From contig NZ_VZZJ01000019.1 of assembly GCF_008806345.1 (NCBI RefSeq), positions 36,633-100,632 on the forward strand: DNA of 64,000 bases, written 5' to 3'. Position 1 is the stretch's first letter, and each line of letters starts with the position of its first letter. A program made the position numbers and the translations under genes. The notes beneath the pieces are model-generated. The model was not told the DNA's origin and did no database searches. It saw only the letters and a program-made list of their open reading frames with translations. This DNA is from Methylobacterium planeticum (lineage in GTDB: Bacteria > Pseudomonadota > Alphaproteobacteria > Rhizobiales > Beijerinckiaceae). Below, one piece after another: positions 1-11,577 of this stretch.

Positions 1-72
1 TCCCGGCAGGCCGACGTCCGGCGGGCCGGGCCCCGGCGGACCCGGATCCCGACAGGCAGATTCCCGGCACCC

Positions 73-963
73 ATGAGCGCACTCGCCCACAGACGGTTCC
101 TGAAGATGCACGGCGCGGGCAACGCGATCGTGGTGCTCGACCTGCGCGGCACCTCGGTCCTGGTCCAGCCCGAGGAGGCGCGCGCCATCGCGGCCGACGC
201 GCATTCGGCCTTCGACCAGCTCATGGTGCTGCACGATCCCGTGAGCCCGGGCACCGACGCCTTCCTGCGGATCTACAACACCGACGGCTCGGAATCGGGG
301 GCCTGCGGCAACGGCACCCGCTGCGTCGCCTTCGCGATGTTCGACGACCCCGCCATGGCGCGCCCCGCCGAGAGCGGGCGCCTCGTCCTCGAGACCCGGG
401 CCGGCCTCGTCGAGGTGCAGCGGGTCGCCGACCGCTCCTTCACGGTCGACATGGGCCGGCCGCGCCTCGCCTGGGACGAGATCCCCCTGCGCGACCCCTT
501 CCCGGATACCCGCCGGATCGAGCTCCAGATCGGCCCGATCGACGATCCGATCCTGCACTCGCCCGGCGCCGTCAGCATGGGCAACCCGCACGCGGTGTTC
601 TTCACCGACCGGGACCCCGACAGCTACGACCTCGCCCGGTTCGGCCCGATGCTGGAGAACCACCCGGTCTTCCCGGAGCGGGCCAACATCTCGCTCGCCC
701 AGGTGACCGGCCGCGACGCGATCAAGCTCCGGGTCTGGGAGCGCGGCGCCGGGCTGACGCTCGCCTGCGGCACCGCCGCCTGCGCCGCCGTGGTGGCGGC
801 CGCCCGGCTCCGGATGATCGGCCGGGGGGCCACCGTCAGCCTGCCCGGGGGCGACCTGGTGATCGAGTGGCGGGCGGACGACCACGTCCTGATGACGGGG
901 CCGGTCTTCCTCGAGGGCGAGGGCAGCTTCGCGCCCGAATTGTTCATGATTTCTTCCAGATGA
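73..963 (+). CDS. dapF: Diaminopimelate epimerase
   Basis: Cytoplasmic enzyme that interconverts LL- and meso-diaminopimelate for lysine and peptidoglycan synthesis. The 296-residue length is slightly above the usual 275-290. Both halves of the two-domain fold carry the expected catalytic cysteine: Cys78 in ACGNGTRC and Cys232 in ACGTAACA. The N-terminal KMHGAGN motif is also present, although the family's usual GNDF reads GNAI here. The stop codon overlaps the start of mtaB (ATGA), so the two genes are probably translationally coupled. Confidence 0.95.
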   Translation: MSALAHRRFLKMHGAGNAIVVLDLRGTSVLVQPEEARAIAADAHSAFDQLMVLHDPVSPGTDAFLRIYNTDGSESGACGNGTRCVAFAMFDDPAMARPAESGRLVLETRAGLVEVQRVADRSFTVDMGRPRLAWDEIPLRDPFPDTRRIELQIGPIDDPILHSPGAVSMGNPHAVFFTDRDPDSYDLARFGPMLENHPVFPERANISLAQVTGRDAIKLRVWERGAGLTLACGTAACAAVVAAARLRMIGRGATVSLPGGDLVIEWRADDHVLMTGPVFLEGEGSFAPELFMISSR

Positions 964-2195
964 GCATCGCGACGCTGACCTTCGGCTGCCGCCTCAACAC
1001 GGTCGAATCCGAGGTGATCCGCGCCGCCGCGGAGGGGTCGGGACCGCCGGGCGGGCGGATCATCGTCAACACCTGCGCGGTCACCGCCGAGGCCGGCCGC
1101 CAGGCCCGCAAGGCGATCCGCCGGGTCGCCCGCGAGCGCCCCGACGCCGAGATCCTGGTCACGGGCTGCGGCGCCGAGGTCGAGACCGCCCTCTACGCGG
1201 CGATGCCCGAGGTCGCCCGTCTCGTCGGCAACGGCGACAAGCTGCGCCCGGAGGCCTGGGCATCCCGCCACGCGGGCATCCGCGCCGGCACCGGCGCCGT
1301 CATGGCCGAGGAGACGGCCGAGCCGACCCGGATCGCGGGCGTCGCCGGGCACACCCGGGCCTTCGTGCCGGTGCAGAACGGCTGCGACCACCGCTGCACC
1401 TTCTGCATCATCCCCTTCGGCCGGGGCCGGTCGCGCTCGGTCCCGCTCGCGGCGGTCGTCGAGCAGGTCGCCCGCATCGTCGCCCATGGCGGCCGCGAGG
1501 CGGTGCTCACCGGCGTCGACCTCACCGCCTACGGGCGCGACCTTCCCGACGCCCCGGGCCTCGGGCGCCTCGCCCGGGCGATCCTGGCCGGCGTGCCGGA
1601 CCTCGCGCGGCTGCGCCTCTCCTCGATCGACTCGATCGAGGCGGACGACGAGCTCCTCGACGCGATCGCCTCCGAGCCGCGCCTGATGCCGCATCTCCAC
1701 CTGTCCCTGCAGGCCGGCGACGACCTGATCTTGAAGCGGATGAAGCGGCGCCACGCCCGGGCCGACGCGATCGCCTTCTGCGCGCGCGTGCGGCGCCTGC
1801 GCCCGGACACGGTCTTCGGCGCCGACCTGATCGCGGGCTTCCCGACCGAGACCGAGGCCCAGTTCGCCGGCTCCCTCGACCTCGTGGCGGAGTGCGGGCT
1901 GACGCATCTCCACGTCTTTCCCTACTCGCCCCGGCCCGGCACCCCGGCGGCCCGGATGCCGCCCGTGGCGTCGGAGATCGTGCGCGAGCGTGCCGCGCGC
2001 CTGCGGGCAGCGGGGGACGCCGCCTTCGCGAACCACCTCGCGGGGGAGATCGGGCGGACGCACCGGGTGCTCGCCGAGCGCGGCGGGATCGGCCGCACGG
2101 AGGCCTTCACGCCGGTGCGGCTCGCGGCCGAAGCGGGCGAGATCCGCGAGGTCCGGATCAGCGGCCATGACGGTCGGGCGCTGCTCGCGGCCTGA
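960..2195 (+). CDS. mtaB: tRNA (t6A37) methylthiotransferase MtaB
   Basis: Radical-SAM enzyme that converts t6A37 to ms2t6A in tRNAs reading ANN codons. The N-terminal UPF0004 domain has its conserved cysteines (TFGCRLN, NTCAVT and a later GCGAE). The radical-SAM domain has the CxxxCxxC cluster in CDHRCTFCIIPFGRGRSRS. An upstream in-frame start would lengthen the protein by 31 residues, but ATG at 960 gives the normal MtaB N terminus and overlaps the dapF stop. The product is 411 residues. The dapF-mtaB pairing is common in alphaproteobacteria (family knowledge). Confidence 0.93.
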   Translation: MSIATLTFGCRLNTVESEVIRAAAEGSGPPGGRIIVNTCAVTAEAGRQARKAIRRVARERPDAEILVTGCGAEVETALYAAMPEVARLVGNGDKLRPEAWASRHAGIRAGTGAVMAEETAEPTRIAGVAGHTRAFVPVQNGCDHRCTFCIIPFGRGRSRSVPLAAVVEQVARIVAHGGREAVLTGVDLTAYGRDLPDAPGLGRLARAILAGVPDLARLRLSSIDSIEADDELLDAIASEPRLMPHLHLSLQAGDDLILKRMKRRHARADAIAFCARVRRLRPDTVFGADLIAGFPTETEAQFAGSLDLVAECGLTHLHVFPYSPRPGTPAARMPPVASEIVRERAARLRAAGDAAFANHLAGEIGRTHRVLAERGGIGRTEAFTPVRLAAEAGEIREVRISGHDGRALLAA

Positions 2196-2201
2196 GGCGG
2201 C

Positions 2202-2921
2202 CTACGGTGTCCAGCCGCAGGCCGCGAGCCCCGCCCGCAGATGCGGGGGCACCGGTGCCTCGACCCGCACCGGCGGCTTCTTCGGATAGAGCGGCAGGCT
2301 GAGCGCGCGGGCATGGAGCTGCAGGCCGGGGCCGCCGGAGCGGGGGGCGCTGCCGTAGATCGCATCCCCGACGATCGGGAACCCCATCGCGGCGCAGTGG
2401 ACCCGCAACTGGTGGGTTCGCCCGGTCACGGGCTTCAGCTCGAGCCACGCGGTCCCCCGGTCGGGCGCGCGGCCGAGCACCCGAACCTCGGTGAGGGCCG
2501 GGTCTCCCGCCGGGTCCGCCTTCATCCACCAGCTGCGCGGATCGTCGGAGCGGCGGGCGAGGGGAAGGTCGATGCGGCTCGCCTCGGCCTCGGGACCGCC
2601 CTCCACCAGGGCCCAGTAGGTCTTCTCGGCGGCGGCGGTGGCGAAGAGGCGGTTCAACCGGGCGAGTGCCTTGGCGTGACGCCCGAGGGCGAGGCAGCCC
2701 GAGGTGTCCCGGTCGAGGCGGTGCACCGCCTCGGGCCGCCGGGGCAAACCGAAGCGCAGGGCGTCGAGATGGTCGGTCAGGGTCTCGCCGCCCTTCGGTC
2801 CGGGATGGACCGGAAGGCCCGCCGGCTTGTCGATGACGAGCAGCAGGGCATCGCGGTAGAGCAGGCGCGCGCCTATGTCTGAGAGGCGTGTCGGTTGATC
2901 GATCGTCGGTGGAACGGGCAT
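2202..2921 (-). CDS. RluA-family pseudouridine synthase
   Basis: Isomerises specific uridines in rRNA or tRNA to pseudouridine. The 239-residue protein has the RluA catalytic motif HRLDRDTSG with the catalytic Asp, the upstream VIDKPAGLPVHPG strand, and the C-terminal GRTHQLRVHCAAMGFPIVGD block. It lacks an N-terminal S4 domain, as in short RluA/RluC-like members. It converges on mtaB with only 6 bp between them and diverges from ftsY. The exact target nucleotide cannot be told from sequence alone. Confidence 0.88.
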   Translation of the reverse strand: MPVPPTIDQPTRLSDIGARLLYRDALLLVIDKPAGLPVHPGPKGGETLTDHLDALRFGLPRRPEAVHRLDRDTSGCLALGRHAKALARLNRLFATAAAEKTYWALVEGGPEAEASRIDLPLARRSDDPRSWWMKADPAGDPALTEVRVLGRAPDRGTAWLELKPVTGRTHQLRVHCAAMGFPIVGDAIYGSAPRSGGPGLQLHARALSLPLYPKKPPVRVEAPVPPHLRAGLAACGWTP

Positions 2922-3022
2922 GCAGGTCGGCTAAAGCATCGGGACGCGAAGCGACACGCGCCGCTGAAGAAAATGACGCGGCCTCCAGGAGGGCCGAACC
3001 CGCGCGCGGGAGCAAGGACGTT

Positions 3023-4474
3023 ATGAGCGAAGACGAGAAGCCGGGCTGGTTCGGCCGCCTGTTCGGGCGCAAGGCGGGTCCGGCCCCGGAGGAGACCGAG
3101 ACGGCGCCGGAGAAACCACCGGTTCCGGCATCATCGGCCGAGGGGCAGCCGGATTTCGCCACCGGCGCCGAGGCCGTCGCGCACCTGCCGCTGCCGCCCT
3201 CCGAGCCTGACCCGACGGATCCGGACCGGAACATCGTCCCGGACGAGATCGAGGGCGCCGACCTGCAGCCGATCGCGGGGGAGACCGAGCGCCCGCCCGC
3301 CGGCACAGCCGGGGATGCCCCCGCGCGCGGAGCCGAACCGGCCGACACGACCGCGCAGGCCTTCGAGCCGTTGGCGGCCCCGAGCGCGGCCGATGACGAT
3401 TCGAGGCCCGCTCCCGCCTCGGAACCGCCCCCCGCCGCCGTACCGGCGCCGGACATCGCCGGGACGCCCGATCCGGACGTTCAGCCGATCGACACCGCGG
3501 CGGCGCTCGCCGCCGACGCCGTCAAGGACAGCGTCGCGCCGGAGACGGAGAAGCGCGGCTGGTGGGGCCGCCTGACGGAGGGCATGAAGCGCACCTCCTC
3601 GTCCCTGTCGGACCGCGTCACGGGGCTCTTCACCAAGCGCAAGCTCGACGCGACGACCCTGGAGGACCTGGAGGATGCCCTGATCCAAGCCGATTTCGGT
3701 CTCGAGACGGCGACCCGGATCTCGGACGCGGTCGGAAAGGGCCGCTACGAGAAGGGCATCTCGCCGGACGCGGTGCGGGCCATCCTGGCAACCGAGGTGG
3801 AGCAGGCCCTCGAGCCCGTGGCGGTTCCGCTCCGGGTCGAGGCGGGCAAGAAGCCCTTCGTGATCCTGATGGTGGGAGTGAACGGGGCCGGCAAGACCAC
3901 CACGATCGGCAAGCTCGCCCTGAAGCTGACGGCCGAGGGCCGCAGCGTCATGCTGGCGGCCGGCGACACGTTCCGGGCCGCGGCAGTCGAGCAGCTCAAG
4001 GTCTGGGGCGAGCGCACCGGCACGCCGGTCGTGACCCGTCCCCCCGGTGCCGACGCGGCGGGCCTCGCCTTCGATGCCCTGCAGGAGGCCAAGCGCCAGG
4101 GCAGCGATGTGCTGCTGATCGACACCGCCGGCCGGCTCCAGAACAAGACCGGGCTGATGGCGGAGCTCGAGAAGATCGTGCGCGTCCTCGCCAAGCTCGA
4201 CCCGGAGGCGCCCCACGCCACGCTCCTCGTCCTCGATGCCACGGTCGGCCAGAACGCCCTGAGCCAGGTCGAGCTGTTCTCGCAGGCGGCGCCCGTCAGC
4301 GGCCTCGTGATGACGAAGCTCGACGGCACCGCGCGAGGCGGCATCCTGGTGGCGCTGGCGGCGAAATTCGGCCTGCCGGTCCACTTCATCGGGGTCGGCG
4401 AGGGCGTCGAGGATCTCGAGCCCTTCGCGGCGCGCGATTTCGCCCGGGCCATCGTGGGGCTGGAGAAAGGTTAG
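3023..4474 (+). CDS. ftsY: Signal recognition particle receptor FtsY
   Basis: SRP-receptor GTPase that docks ribosome-nascent-chain-SRP complexes at the inner membrane. The start at 3023 gives MSEDEKPGWFGRLFGRK, a typical amphipathic membrane-binding N terminus, and avoids overlap with the divergent pseudouridine synthase gene. A long acidic, Pro/Ala-rich A domain (about residues 20-175) precedes the NG domain. GTPase motifs are intact: GVNGAGKTTT (G1), DTFRAAAVEQL, DTAGR (G3) and TKLDGTARGG (G4). The product is 483 residues. Confidence 0.95.
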   Translation: MSEDEKPGWFGRLFGRKAGPAPEETETAPEKPPVPASSAEGQPDFATGAEAVAHLPLPPSEPDPTDPDRNIVPDEIEGADLQPIAGETERPPAGTAGDAPARGAEPADTTAQAFEPLAAPSAADDDSRPAPASEPPPAAVPAPDIAGTPDPDVQPIDTAAALAADAVKDSVAPETEKRGWWGRLTEGMKRTSSSLSDRVTGLFTKRKLDATTLEDLEDALIQADFGLETATRISDAVGKGRYEKGISPDAVRAILATEVEQALEPVAVPLRVEAGKKPFVILMVGVNGAGKTTTIGKLALKLTAEGRSVMLAAGDTFRAAAVEQLKVWGERTGTPVVTRPPGADAAGLAFDALQEAKRQGSDVLLIDTAGRLQNKTGLMAELEKIVRVLAKLDPEAPHATLLVLDATVGQNALSQVELFSQAAPVSGLVMTKLDGTARGGILVALAAKFGLPVHFIGVGEGVEDLEPFAARDFARAIVGLEKG

Positions 4475-4681
4475 GGGGAGGTTCGCGCCGCGCTGACGTC
4501 CATTTTCGATCCCTCAGAGTCCACGAGACGGGCCGCGGCGTCCACCGAGCCGCCTCGGCTCCTGCTCGCCGGCCTCCGGTAGGAAAGGGCTGGGCGATAG
4601 CTTACATCGGGGTCGGTGGCAGCGCTGGGAACGCCCACCGGCCTCACCGCCGCTCACCCCGCGGCCCAGTCAGAAATCGGC

Positions 4682-5308
4682 ATGCAGATCGAATCCGTCC
4701 CTCCCCGCCGCCGCCTCGCGCCCCTGCCGAAGCTCGCGCTGGAGCTCGGGCCGCTGGTCCTGTTCTTCCTCGGCAACGCCTACGCCGAGCGCTTCGGCGT
4801 GAGCCCGGATCAGAAGCTGTTCGTGGCGACCGGCCTGTTCATCGCCGCCACCGTCGCCGCGCTGTCGATCCACTACGCGCTGGTGCGGCGCCTGCCGATC
4901 ATGCCGCTGGTCTCCGGCGTCGTGGTGGTGGTGTTCGGCGGCCTGACTCTGTTCCTGCAGGACAAGACCTTCATCATGGTGAAGCCCACCATCGTGAACA
5001 CCCTGTTCGGCCTCGTGCTCCTCGGGGGGCTGGTCTTCGGCAAGTCGCTGCTCTCGGTCGTCCTCGACAGCATGTTCGCCCTGACCGACGAGGGCTGGCG
5101 CAAGCTCACCTTCCGCTGGGGGCTGTTCTTCCTCGCGCTCGCGGCCCTCAACGAGGTGGTGTGGCGCACGCAGACCGAGGATTTCTGGGTGAACTTCAAG
5201 GTCTTCGGCATCATGCCGCTGACGGTCCTGTTCGCACTCGCGCAGACACCGCTCCTGTCCCGCTACGAGCGGAAGGGGCCGGAGGATACGGACCCGGCCA
5301 AGGCTTAA
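4682..5308 (+). CDS. ispZ: Inner-membrane septation protein A (YciB/IspZ family)
   Basis: Polytopic inner-membrane protein of the YciB/IspZ family, linked to cell envelope synthesis and septation. The 208-residue product from ATG 4682 has about five hydrophobic segments and the family blocks LGPLVLFFLGNAYAERFG, LTDEGWRKLTFRWGLFF and VWRTQTEDFWVNFKVFG. A GTG at 4616 is in frame upstream, but the added residues look non-coding. The position just after ftsY and before the cytochrome c maturation genes is common in this order. Confidence 0.88.
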   Translation: MQIESVPPRRRLAPLPKLALELGPLVLFFLGNAYAERFGVSPDQKLFVATGLFIAATVAALSIHYALVRRLPIMPLVSGVVVVVFGGLTLFLQDKTFIMVKPTIVNTLFGLVLLGGLVFGKSLLSVVLDSMFALTDEGWRKLTFRWGLFFLALAALNEVVWRTQTEDFWVNFKVFGIMPLTVLFALAQTPLLSRYERKGPEDTDPAKA

Positions 5309-5344
5309 GGGAACAAGCGAGGCGCGGCACGGGTGAATCTCGCG

Positions 5345-5974
5345 TCAGCGGCTCGCGGCGGCCTCGCTCTTGCGCGCGACGGCGCGGATGCGGGCGAGGA
5401 CGTCGGCGTAGTTCTCCGGGGTGACGATGCCCACGAGCTTGTCGCGGATCACCCCGTCGGACCCCACGATGAAGGTCTCGGGCACGCCGTAGACCCCGAA
5501 ATCGATGCCGACGCGGCCGGTCGCGTCGAGGCCGATGGCCGAGAAGGGGATACCGTTCCGGGCCAGAAACCGCCGGCCGTTCTCGGGCGCATCCTTGTAG
5601 TCGATGCCGACCAGGCGCAGGCCCGGCTCCTTGGCGAGCCGCATCAGCATCGGGTGCTCGACCTGGCAGGGGGCGCACCACGAGGCCCAGAAGTTGACCA
5701 CCGTGACGCCGCTCCGGAATTCCTGGCTCGACAGGCCGGGCAGGGGGCGGCCCTCCGCCTCGAGGCCCGGCACGCCCGCGAGGTCGAAGGCCGGGATCGG
5801 CTTGCCGATCATGGCGGAGGGCAGCGCCGCGGGGTCGACGCCCGAGCGCAGCCGCAGGAAGAACAGGCCCGCCAGCACCGCGAAGGCGATAAGCGGCACG
5901 ATCAGTAGAAGTGAGCGGCGGACCGGCTCCGGCGGCTTCTCCTCCGGGTCCGAGGGGGGCGCCGGCACGGTCAC
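5345..5974 (-). CDS. ccmG: Thiol:disulfide interchange protein CcmG/DsbE
   Basis: Periplasmic, membrane-anchored thioredoxin-like reductase that keeps apocytochrome c haem-binding cysteines reduced for haem ligation. It has a cytoplasmic Pro-rich N tail, one signal anchor (about residues 20-40), then a thioredoxin fold with NFWASWCAPC carrying the CxxC pair and GVYGVPETF carrying the cis-Pro. The length of 209 residues is slightly above typical because of the tail. The start overlaps the ccmD stop by 4 bp (ATGA). It is the last gene of ccmABCDG. Confidence 0.93.
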   Translation of the reverse strand: MTVPAPPSDPEEKPPEPVRRSLLLIVPLIAFAVLAGLFFLRLRSGVDPAALPSAMIGKPIPAFDLAGVPGLEAEGRPLPGLSSQEFRSGVTVVNFWASWCAPCQVEHPMLMRLAKEPGLRLVGIDYKDAPENGRRFLARNGIPFSAIGLDATGRVGIDFGVYGVPETFIVGSDGVIRDKLVGIVTPENYADVLARIRAVARKSEAAASR

Positions 5975-6132
5975 GGGCGGTCTCCGGCGGGCGCGCCGGC
6001 CTGCAGGTCGGCCAGCGCCCGCTTCTGCGCCCGCTGGTCGCGGATCGCGTTGAGGATCAGGCCGCAGAGAACCAGGGCCGTGAAGGCGTAGGAGCCGAGG
6101 ATGTAGCCGCCATGCGGTCCGAGATCGATCAT
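5971..6132 (-). CDS. ccmD: Haem exporter protein CcmD
   Basis: Small single-pass membrane protein that helps release holo-CcmE from the CcmABC complex. The start at 6132 gives 53 residues beginning MIDLGPHGGYILGSYAF, the conserved CcmD N terminus, then one transmembrane helix and a basic tail. A GAGG-type ribosome site lies about 8 bases upstream. A longer reading frame to 6207 adds 25 unrelated residues inside ccmC and is rejected. Confidence 0.88.
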   Translation of the reverse strand: MIDLGPHGGYILGSYAFTALVLCGLILNAIRDQRAQKRALADLQAGAPAGDRP

Positions 6133-6142
6133 GATGCTTGCC

Positions 6143-6931
6143 TCAGAGGGCTTGGCCGAGCGGCACCGCGTCGGCCCGCGCCTGGGCGAGGCCGACCGCC
6201 CCCGCATCGAGGCGCTCCGCCTCGCGGATCGTCAGGGTGCGCACGCGGCGGCGCAGGATCTCGGTGCGCATCGTGTAGAGGTGCAGGCTCAAGCCGGTGA
6301 GCGTCGCCGCGCCGATCATCGTGAGCAGCGGGTAGAGCATCGAGGGGTCGATGGTCGAGCCGCCCATGCGCAGGATCGAGGCCGGCTGATGCAGGGTTGA
6401 CCACCAGTTCACCGAGAACTTGATGATCGGCAGGTTGATGGCGCCGACGAGGGTCAGGATCGCGACCGCGCGGGCGGCGCGGTTCGGATCCTCCATCGTG
6501 CGCCACAGGGCCATGATGCCGCAGTAGATCAGGAACAGGATCAGCATCGAGGTGAGCCGCGCGTCCCACACCCAGTAGGTGCCCCACATCGGCTTGCCCC
6601 AGAGGGAGCCGGTGACGAGGCAGATCAGCGTGAAGGCCGCACCGATCGGCGCCGCGGCGCGCTGGGCCACGTCCGCGAGGGGATGGCGCCAGACCAGGGT
6701 GCCGATCGCCGAGAGCGCCATCGAGCCGTAGAAGAACACCCCGAGCCAGGCCGCCGGCACGTGGATGAACATGATCCGGACCGTCTCGCCCTGCTGGTAG
6801 TCGGGCGGGGCGACGAACCAGGACAGGTAGAGGCCGAGCGCGACGCCCGCGGCGGAGAGGCCGGCGAGCCACGGGAGCAGGGCGCCGGACCAGCGCATGA
6901 AGTGGCCCGGATTGGCGAGGCGTGTCCACAT
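6143..6931 (-). CDS. ccmC: Haem exporter/handling protein CcmC
   Basis: Six-helix inner-membrane protein that loads haem onto CcmE. The start at 6931 gives 262 residues (MWTRLANPGHFMRW), the usual family length. The WWD-type signature GTYWVWDARLTSMLILFLIY is intact, as are FIHVPAAWLGVFFY and the periplasmic His regions. The frame stays open upstream towards ccmB, but that part is not CcmC-like. It lies downstream of ccmB with about 107 bp between, and 10 bp before ccmD. Confidence 0.93.
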   Translation of the reverse strand: MWTRLANPGHFMRWSGALLPWLAGLSAAGVALGLYLSWFVAPPDYQQGETVRIMFIHVPAAWLGVFFYGSMALSAIGTLVWRHPLADVAQRAAAPIGAAFTLICLVTGSLWGKPMWGTYWVWDARLTSMLILFLIYCGIMALWRTMEDPNRAARAVAILTLVGAINLPIIKFSVNWWSTLHQPASILRMGGSTIDPSMLYPLLTMIGAATLTGLSLHLYTMRTEILRRRVRTLTIREAERLDAGAVGLAQARADAVPLGQAL

Positions 6932-7038
6932 GGTGCCACGCTTTAGCGCGGGGTGCGGTGCAGCGGCAATGCGCACGAGGGGCGCAGGTGCCGGGCATGC
7001 ACCGCCGCTTGGCTGACGGTTGGCTGACGGCGCGCCGC

Positions 7039-7707
7039 CTATTCCGACCAGCGCAGGGCGGCCGCCGCCGCGACCGTGCCGACCACGGCCGCGATCAGGC
7101 TGAGCCCGCCGAGGATCATCAGGGGCGTACCGAACGGAACCGTGCCGCCGGCCACCGACTGGGCGGCCGAGACTCCGAAGATCAGGGTCGGGATCATCAG
7201 GGGCAGGACGAGGACGGCGAGGATCAGGCCGCCGCGGCGGATCGAGGCGGTGAGCGCCGCCCCGACGGCGCCCACGAAGGTGAGGGCCGGGGTGCCGACG
7301 AGGAGCGTCAGGGCGGTCCCCGCCATCGCGGTCCCGTCGAGGGCGACGAGCAGGCCGAAGAGGGGCGAGGCGAGCGCCAGGGGCAGGCCGGTGGTGAGCC
7401 AGTGCGCCGTGACCTTGGCAAGGACCATGCACTCAAGGGGCACGGGCGCCCCGGCCATCAGGTCGAGGGAGCCGTCCTCCTCGTCGGCCTGGAACAGGCG
7501 GTCGAGGCCGATCAGCGTCGCCAGGACCGCCGCGAGCCAGAGGATGGCCGGGCCGATCCGCGACAGCAGGTTGAGGTCGGGCCCGAGTGCGAACGGCACC
7601 AGGGCGACGATCATCAGGAAGAACACGAGGGAGAGCGCCCCGGAGCCGCCGACCCGGGCGGCGAGGACGAGGTCGCGGGCGACGAGGGCCCGGATCGCGC
7701 CGATCAC
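7039..7707 (-). CDS. ccmB: Haem exporter permease CcmB
   Basis: Six-helix permease subunit of the CcmAB ABC complex. GTG at 7707 gives 222 residues, the standard length. This start is preceded by GGAGGA and overlaps the ccmA stop as GTGA, so it is well supported. The family blocks LFQADEEDGSLDLMAGAP and PTLIFGVSAA are present. The frame is open upstream into ccmA, but that extension is ccmA antiframe. Confidence 0.92.
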   Translation of the reverse strand: MIGAIRALVARDLVLAARVGGSGALSLVFFLMIVALVPFALGPDLNLLSRIGPAILWLAAVLATLIGLDRLFQADEEDGSLDLMAGAPVPLECMVLAKVTAHWLTTGLPLALASPLFGLLVALDGTAMAGTALTLLVGTPALTFVGAVGAALTASIRRGGLILAVLVLPLMIPTLIFGVSAAQSVAGGTVPFGTPLMILGGLSLIAAVVGTVAAAAALRWSE

Positions 7708-8423
7708 GCGCAATCCTCCGGGGCGTCGCCGGACCGCGCCGCGGGCCTCTCGTCCTGTGCCGGTCGCGCGATGCGCAATTCCCGGGCATCCGCGAGGCCG
7801 AGCGCCTGGTGCGTTGCCGCGACGACCAGTCCCCCCGCCGCGCGGTGGCTGGCCATCAGCCCGGCGAGCACGGCCTGGGAAGCGATGTCCAGGGCCGCCG
7901 TCGGCTCGTCGAGGAGCCAGAGCGGGCGGCGGCAGACGAGGAGGCGGGCGAGCGCCACGCGCCGCCGCTGCCCGGCCGAAAGATAGGCCACGGGGAGCCG
8001 CAGCGCGTGGGCGAGACCGAGTTCCGCCAAGGCCTCGCGCGGGGCGAGGGCGGGATCGCCGAGGAGGCCGCGGGCGAAGCTCAGGTTCTCCTCCGCCGTC
8101 AGCGCACCCTTCAGCCCGTCCCGGTGCCCAACGATGTGCAGGCATTCGGGCAGGCTCGCCTCGCCGACATCCTCAAGCGCGAGGGACCCGGCCTCGGGCT
8201 TGAGGCGCCCCGCCAGGACCGCGAGCAGCGTCGACTTGCCGGCCCCGTTGCGCCCGGTGACCATCAGGGCTTCGCCGGGGCCGAGCCCGAAGGACAGGCC
8301 GGAGAAGATGCGGCGCCCGGAGCGGCGCACGGCGAGGTCGGTGACGGTGAGCCGCACGGGTTGGCCTGAGACGGGGTGCACCTGCGCCGTCCTGGACCCG
8401 CTCCCGGGAGGCGGTGCCCTCAT
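7704..8423 (-). CDS. ccmA: Haem exporter ATP-binding protein CcmA
   Basis: ATPase subunit of the CcmAB complex that drives release of holo-CcmE. It has Walker A GRNGAGKST, the signature motif LSAGQRRRVALARL and Walker B LWLLDEPTAALD. The 239-residue call uses ATG 8423. A GTG at 8357 (VRLTVTDLAVRRSG) would give a 217-residue protein closer to the usual N terminus, and neither start has a strong ribosome site. It is the first gene of ccmABCDG and diverges from acnA. Confidence 0.9.
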   Translation of the reverse strand: MRAPPPGSGSRTAQVHPVSGQPVRLTVTDLAVRRSGRRIFSGLSFGLGPGEALMVTGRNGAGKSTLLAVLAGRLKPEAGSLALEDVGEASLPECLHIVGHRDGLKGALTAEENLSFARGLLGDPALAPREALAELGLAHALRLPVAYLSAGQRRRVALARLLVCRRPLWLLDEPTAALDIASQAVLAGLMASHRAAGGLVVAATHQALGLADARELRIARPAQDERPAARSGDAPEDCA

Positions 8424-8715
8424 ACGGCGCGGCGGCGGCAGCGTCTACGCGGGCCGGACCCGCGTCCCGAGACGGACACCGGCGCGCGGCTGTCACCGCC
8501 ACCCCGTAGCGGCGAGTTTCGAACTGTTCTATACGGGCCTCAGGCTGCGCCGCGCGACCCATCGGGCGTCCAATTCGCCCCTCGCGCATCATCCTGCCCG
8601 GGCACCCCCGGGGCGGCGCGCGCCGGCAACGGCGCGAGATCAGCCGAACACGAGTTTCGTGGCGCAGGTTATGCCTGCGCGTGTTCGACAAACGCCAGCG
8701 AGGATCAGACTAGCC
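8424..8715. promoter_or_regulatory. Divergent ccmA / acnA intergenic region
   Basis: These 292 bp separate the divergent ccm operon and acnA and must hold both promoters. No confident -35/-10 pair, operator or small gene was recognised. An AGGATC-type ribosome site lies just before the acnA GTG. Confidence 0.4.
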
Positions 8716-11415
<2,700 letters not shown>

Positions 11416-11437
11416 GGGCGGTTCGCCCGTCACGACA

Positions 11438-11476
11438 CAGAACGGCCGCGCCCTGCGCGGCCGTTCTGCTTTCTAA
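11438..11476 (+). terminator. Rho-independent terminator of acnA
   Basis: A perfect 13-bp stem (11438-11450 with 11456-11468) closes a 5-base loop and is followed by a T-rich stretch (GCTTTCT). It begins 23 bp after the acnA stop. Confidence 0.88.
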
Positions 11477-11577
11477 GGGCTCCGTAAGAAGGTTGCGCAT
11501 CAACTTCTTGCGCGCAACCCTGGTTCGAAGCCCCGCGCGCGCCATCTCCCCAGTGGGTTCAACCTGGGAGATCCCCC

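Noticed and set aside
624..2168. Long minus-strand open frame (514 codons) opposite dapF/mtaB
   Set aside because: Low-complexity Arg/Gly/Ala-rich translation, an antisense shadow of two well-supported genes in high-GC DNA.
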